DNA from: Nematostella vectensis
Lineage: Eukaryota > Cnidaria > Anthozoa > Actiniaria > Edwardsiidae
Direction: 5' to 3'
DNA: 64,000 bases
Assembly: GCF_932526225.1 (NCBI RefSeq)
Contig: NC_064044.1
Coordinates: forward strand, 3,684,092-3,748,091
Shown here: positions 63,698 to 64,000 of the stretch, one piece after another
How positions within the stretch are numbered: position 1 is the stretch's first letter
How the letters are laid out: the number at the start of each line of letters is the position of its first letter
Made by a program: the position numbers and the translations under genes
The notes under the pieces: model-generated
Told to the model about the DNA's origin: nothing
Seen by the model: only the letters and a program-made list of their open reading frames with translations
Databases searched by the model: none

Positions 63698-64000
63698 AAA
63701 CCAACAGCAGTCACCACAAGGACTGTCGTGTGGAGTCTGCGATGTCGGGGTCAGATTTCTGGAGCGGAGTTGCAACGTTGGGATTCAACCGATACATATT
63801 ATATAAATGAGGTAACAAATGGACCTAAGAATTCTCGAAGTGCTCGCAAAAAAAAACCTGTGTTTTCAGGTTGATCACGATTCTCGTTTTCTGAAAAATA
63901 GAAACCTCAAATTTTTTTCTCTCACGTGACACGACCCACAAATCTCTGCACTCAAATTAATGTAGCTAAAGCAAGTCAAAGTCAAAGACAAGTCAAGTCA

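Noticed and set aside
1-64000. tRNA, rRNA or spliceosomal RNA genes
   Set aside because: No cloverleaf with A/B boxes or other recognisable RNA gene was found by eye; several GATTCGA-like words lack the rest of the structure.

Overview
This is an animal nuclear genome window, AT-rich, with split genes, GT-AG introns of 0.1-11 kb and very dense young repeats. The gene content (a group A bHLH gene, collagen prolyl 4-hydroxylase genes, a PAN-EGF-pentraxin secreted protein) and the repeat types (Penelope-like, Kolobok-like, TTAA MITEs) suggest a cnidarian, most likely an anthozoan such as a sea anemone. The species assignment is inference; no marker gene proves it.

Layout. 1-4758: repeat-rich, no gene seen. 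4759-5890: a bHLH transcription factor gene on the minus strand with a TATA box, a small 5'UTR exon and one coding exon. 5930-15669: almost 10 kb with no supportable gene. 15670-36456: a 13-exon prolyl 4-hydroxylase alpha-subunit gene on the minus strand (528 aa when spliced). Its introns carry a roughly 98-copy 10-bp minisatellite, two other minisatellites, a complete 4.66-kb Kolobok-like transposon with an intact two-exon transposase, and two Penelope-like elements in inverted orientation. 37818-56282: a second prolyl 4-hydroxylase alpha gene on the plus strand, head-to-head with the first, 12 coding exons per transcript. 57036-61711: a five-exon secreted PAN-EGF-pentraxin gene (348 aa). 61712-64000: repeats only.

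The main finding is in the plus-strand prolyl 4-hydroxylase gene. Four alternative versions of one short exon (71, 68, 71 and 68 nt, all phase 0 to phase 2) lie in a row between 43614 and 48600. Using two of them, or none, breaks the frame, so they should be mutually exclusive. They occupy the same place as the known mutually exclusive exon pair of vertebrate P4HA1/P4HA2. The minus-strand paralogue has one copy only. Next to the second version, half the exon plus its splice donor is tandemly repeated with a 71-bp period.

The second finding concerns ribozymes. Both Penelope-like copies carry a hammerhead ribozyme downstream of the ORF. Two unrelated, nearly perfect palindromic elements (29820-30201 and 39334-39696), also next to (TA)n tracts, carry hammerhead-like folds in both arms and encode no protein. 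They look like non-autonomous ribozyme-bearing partners.

Intron phases were checked by hand: each of the three main genes and the transposase gives one continuous reading frame through GT-AG junctions. No transcript data or database search was available.
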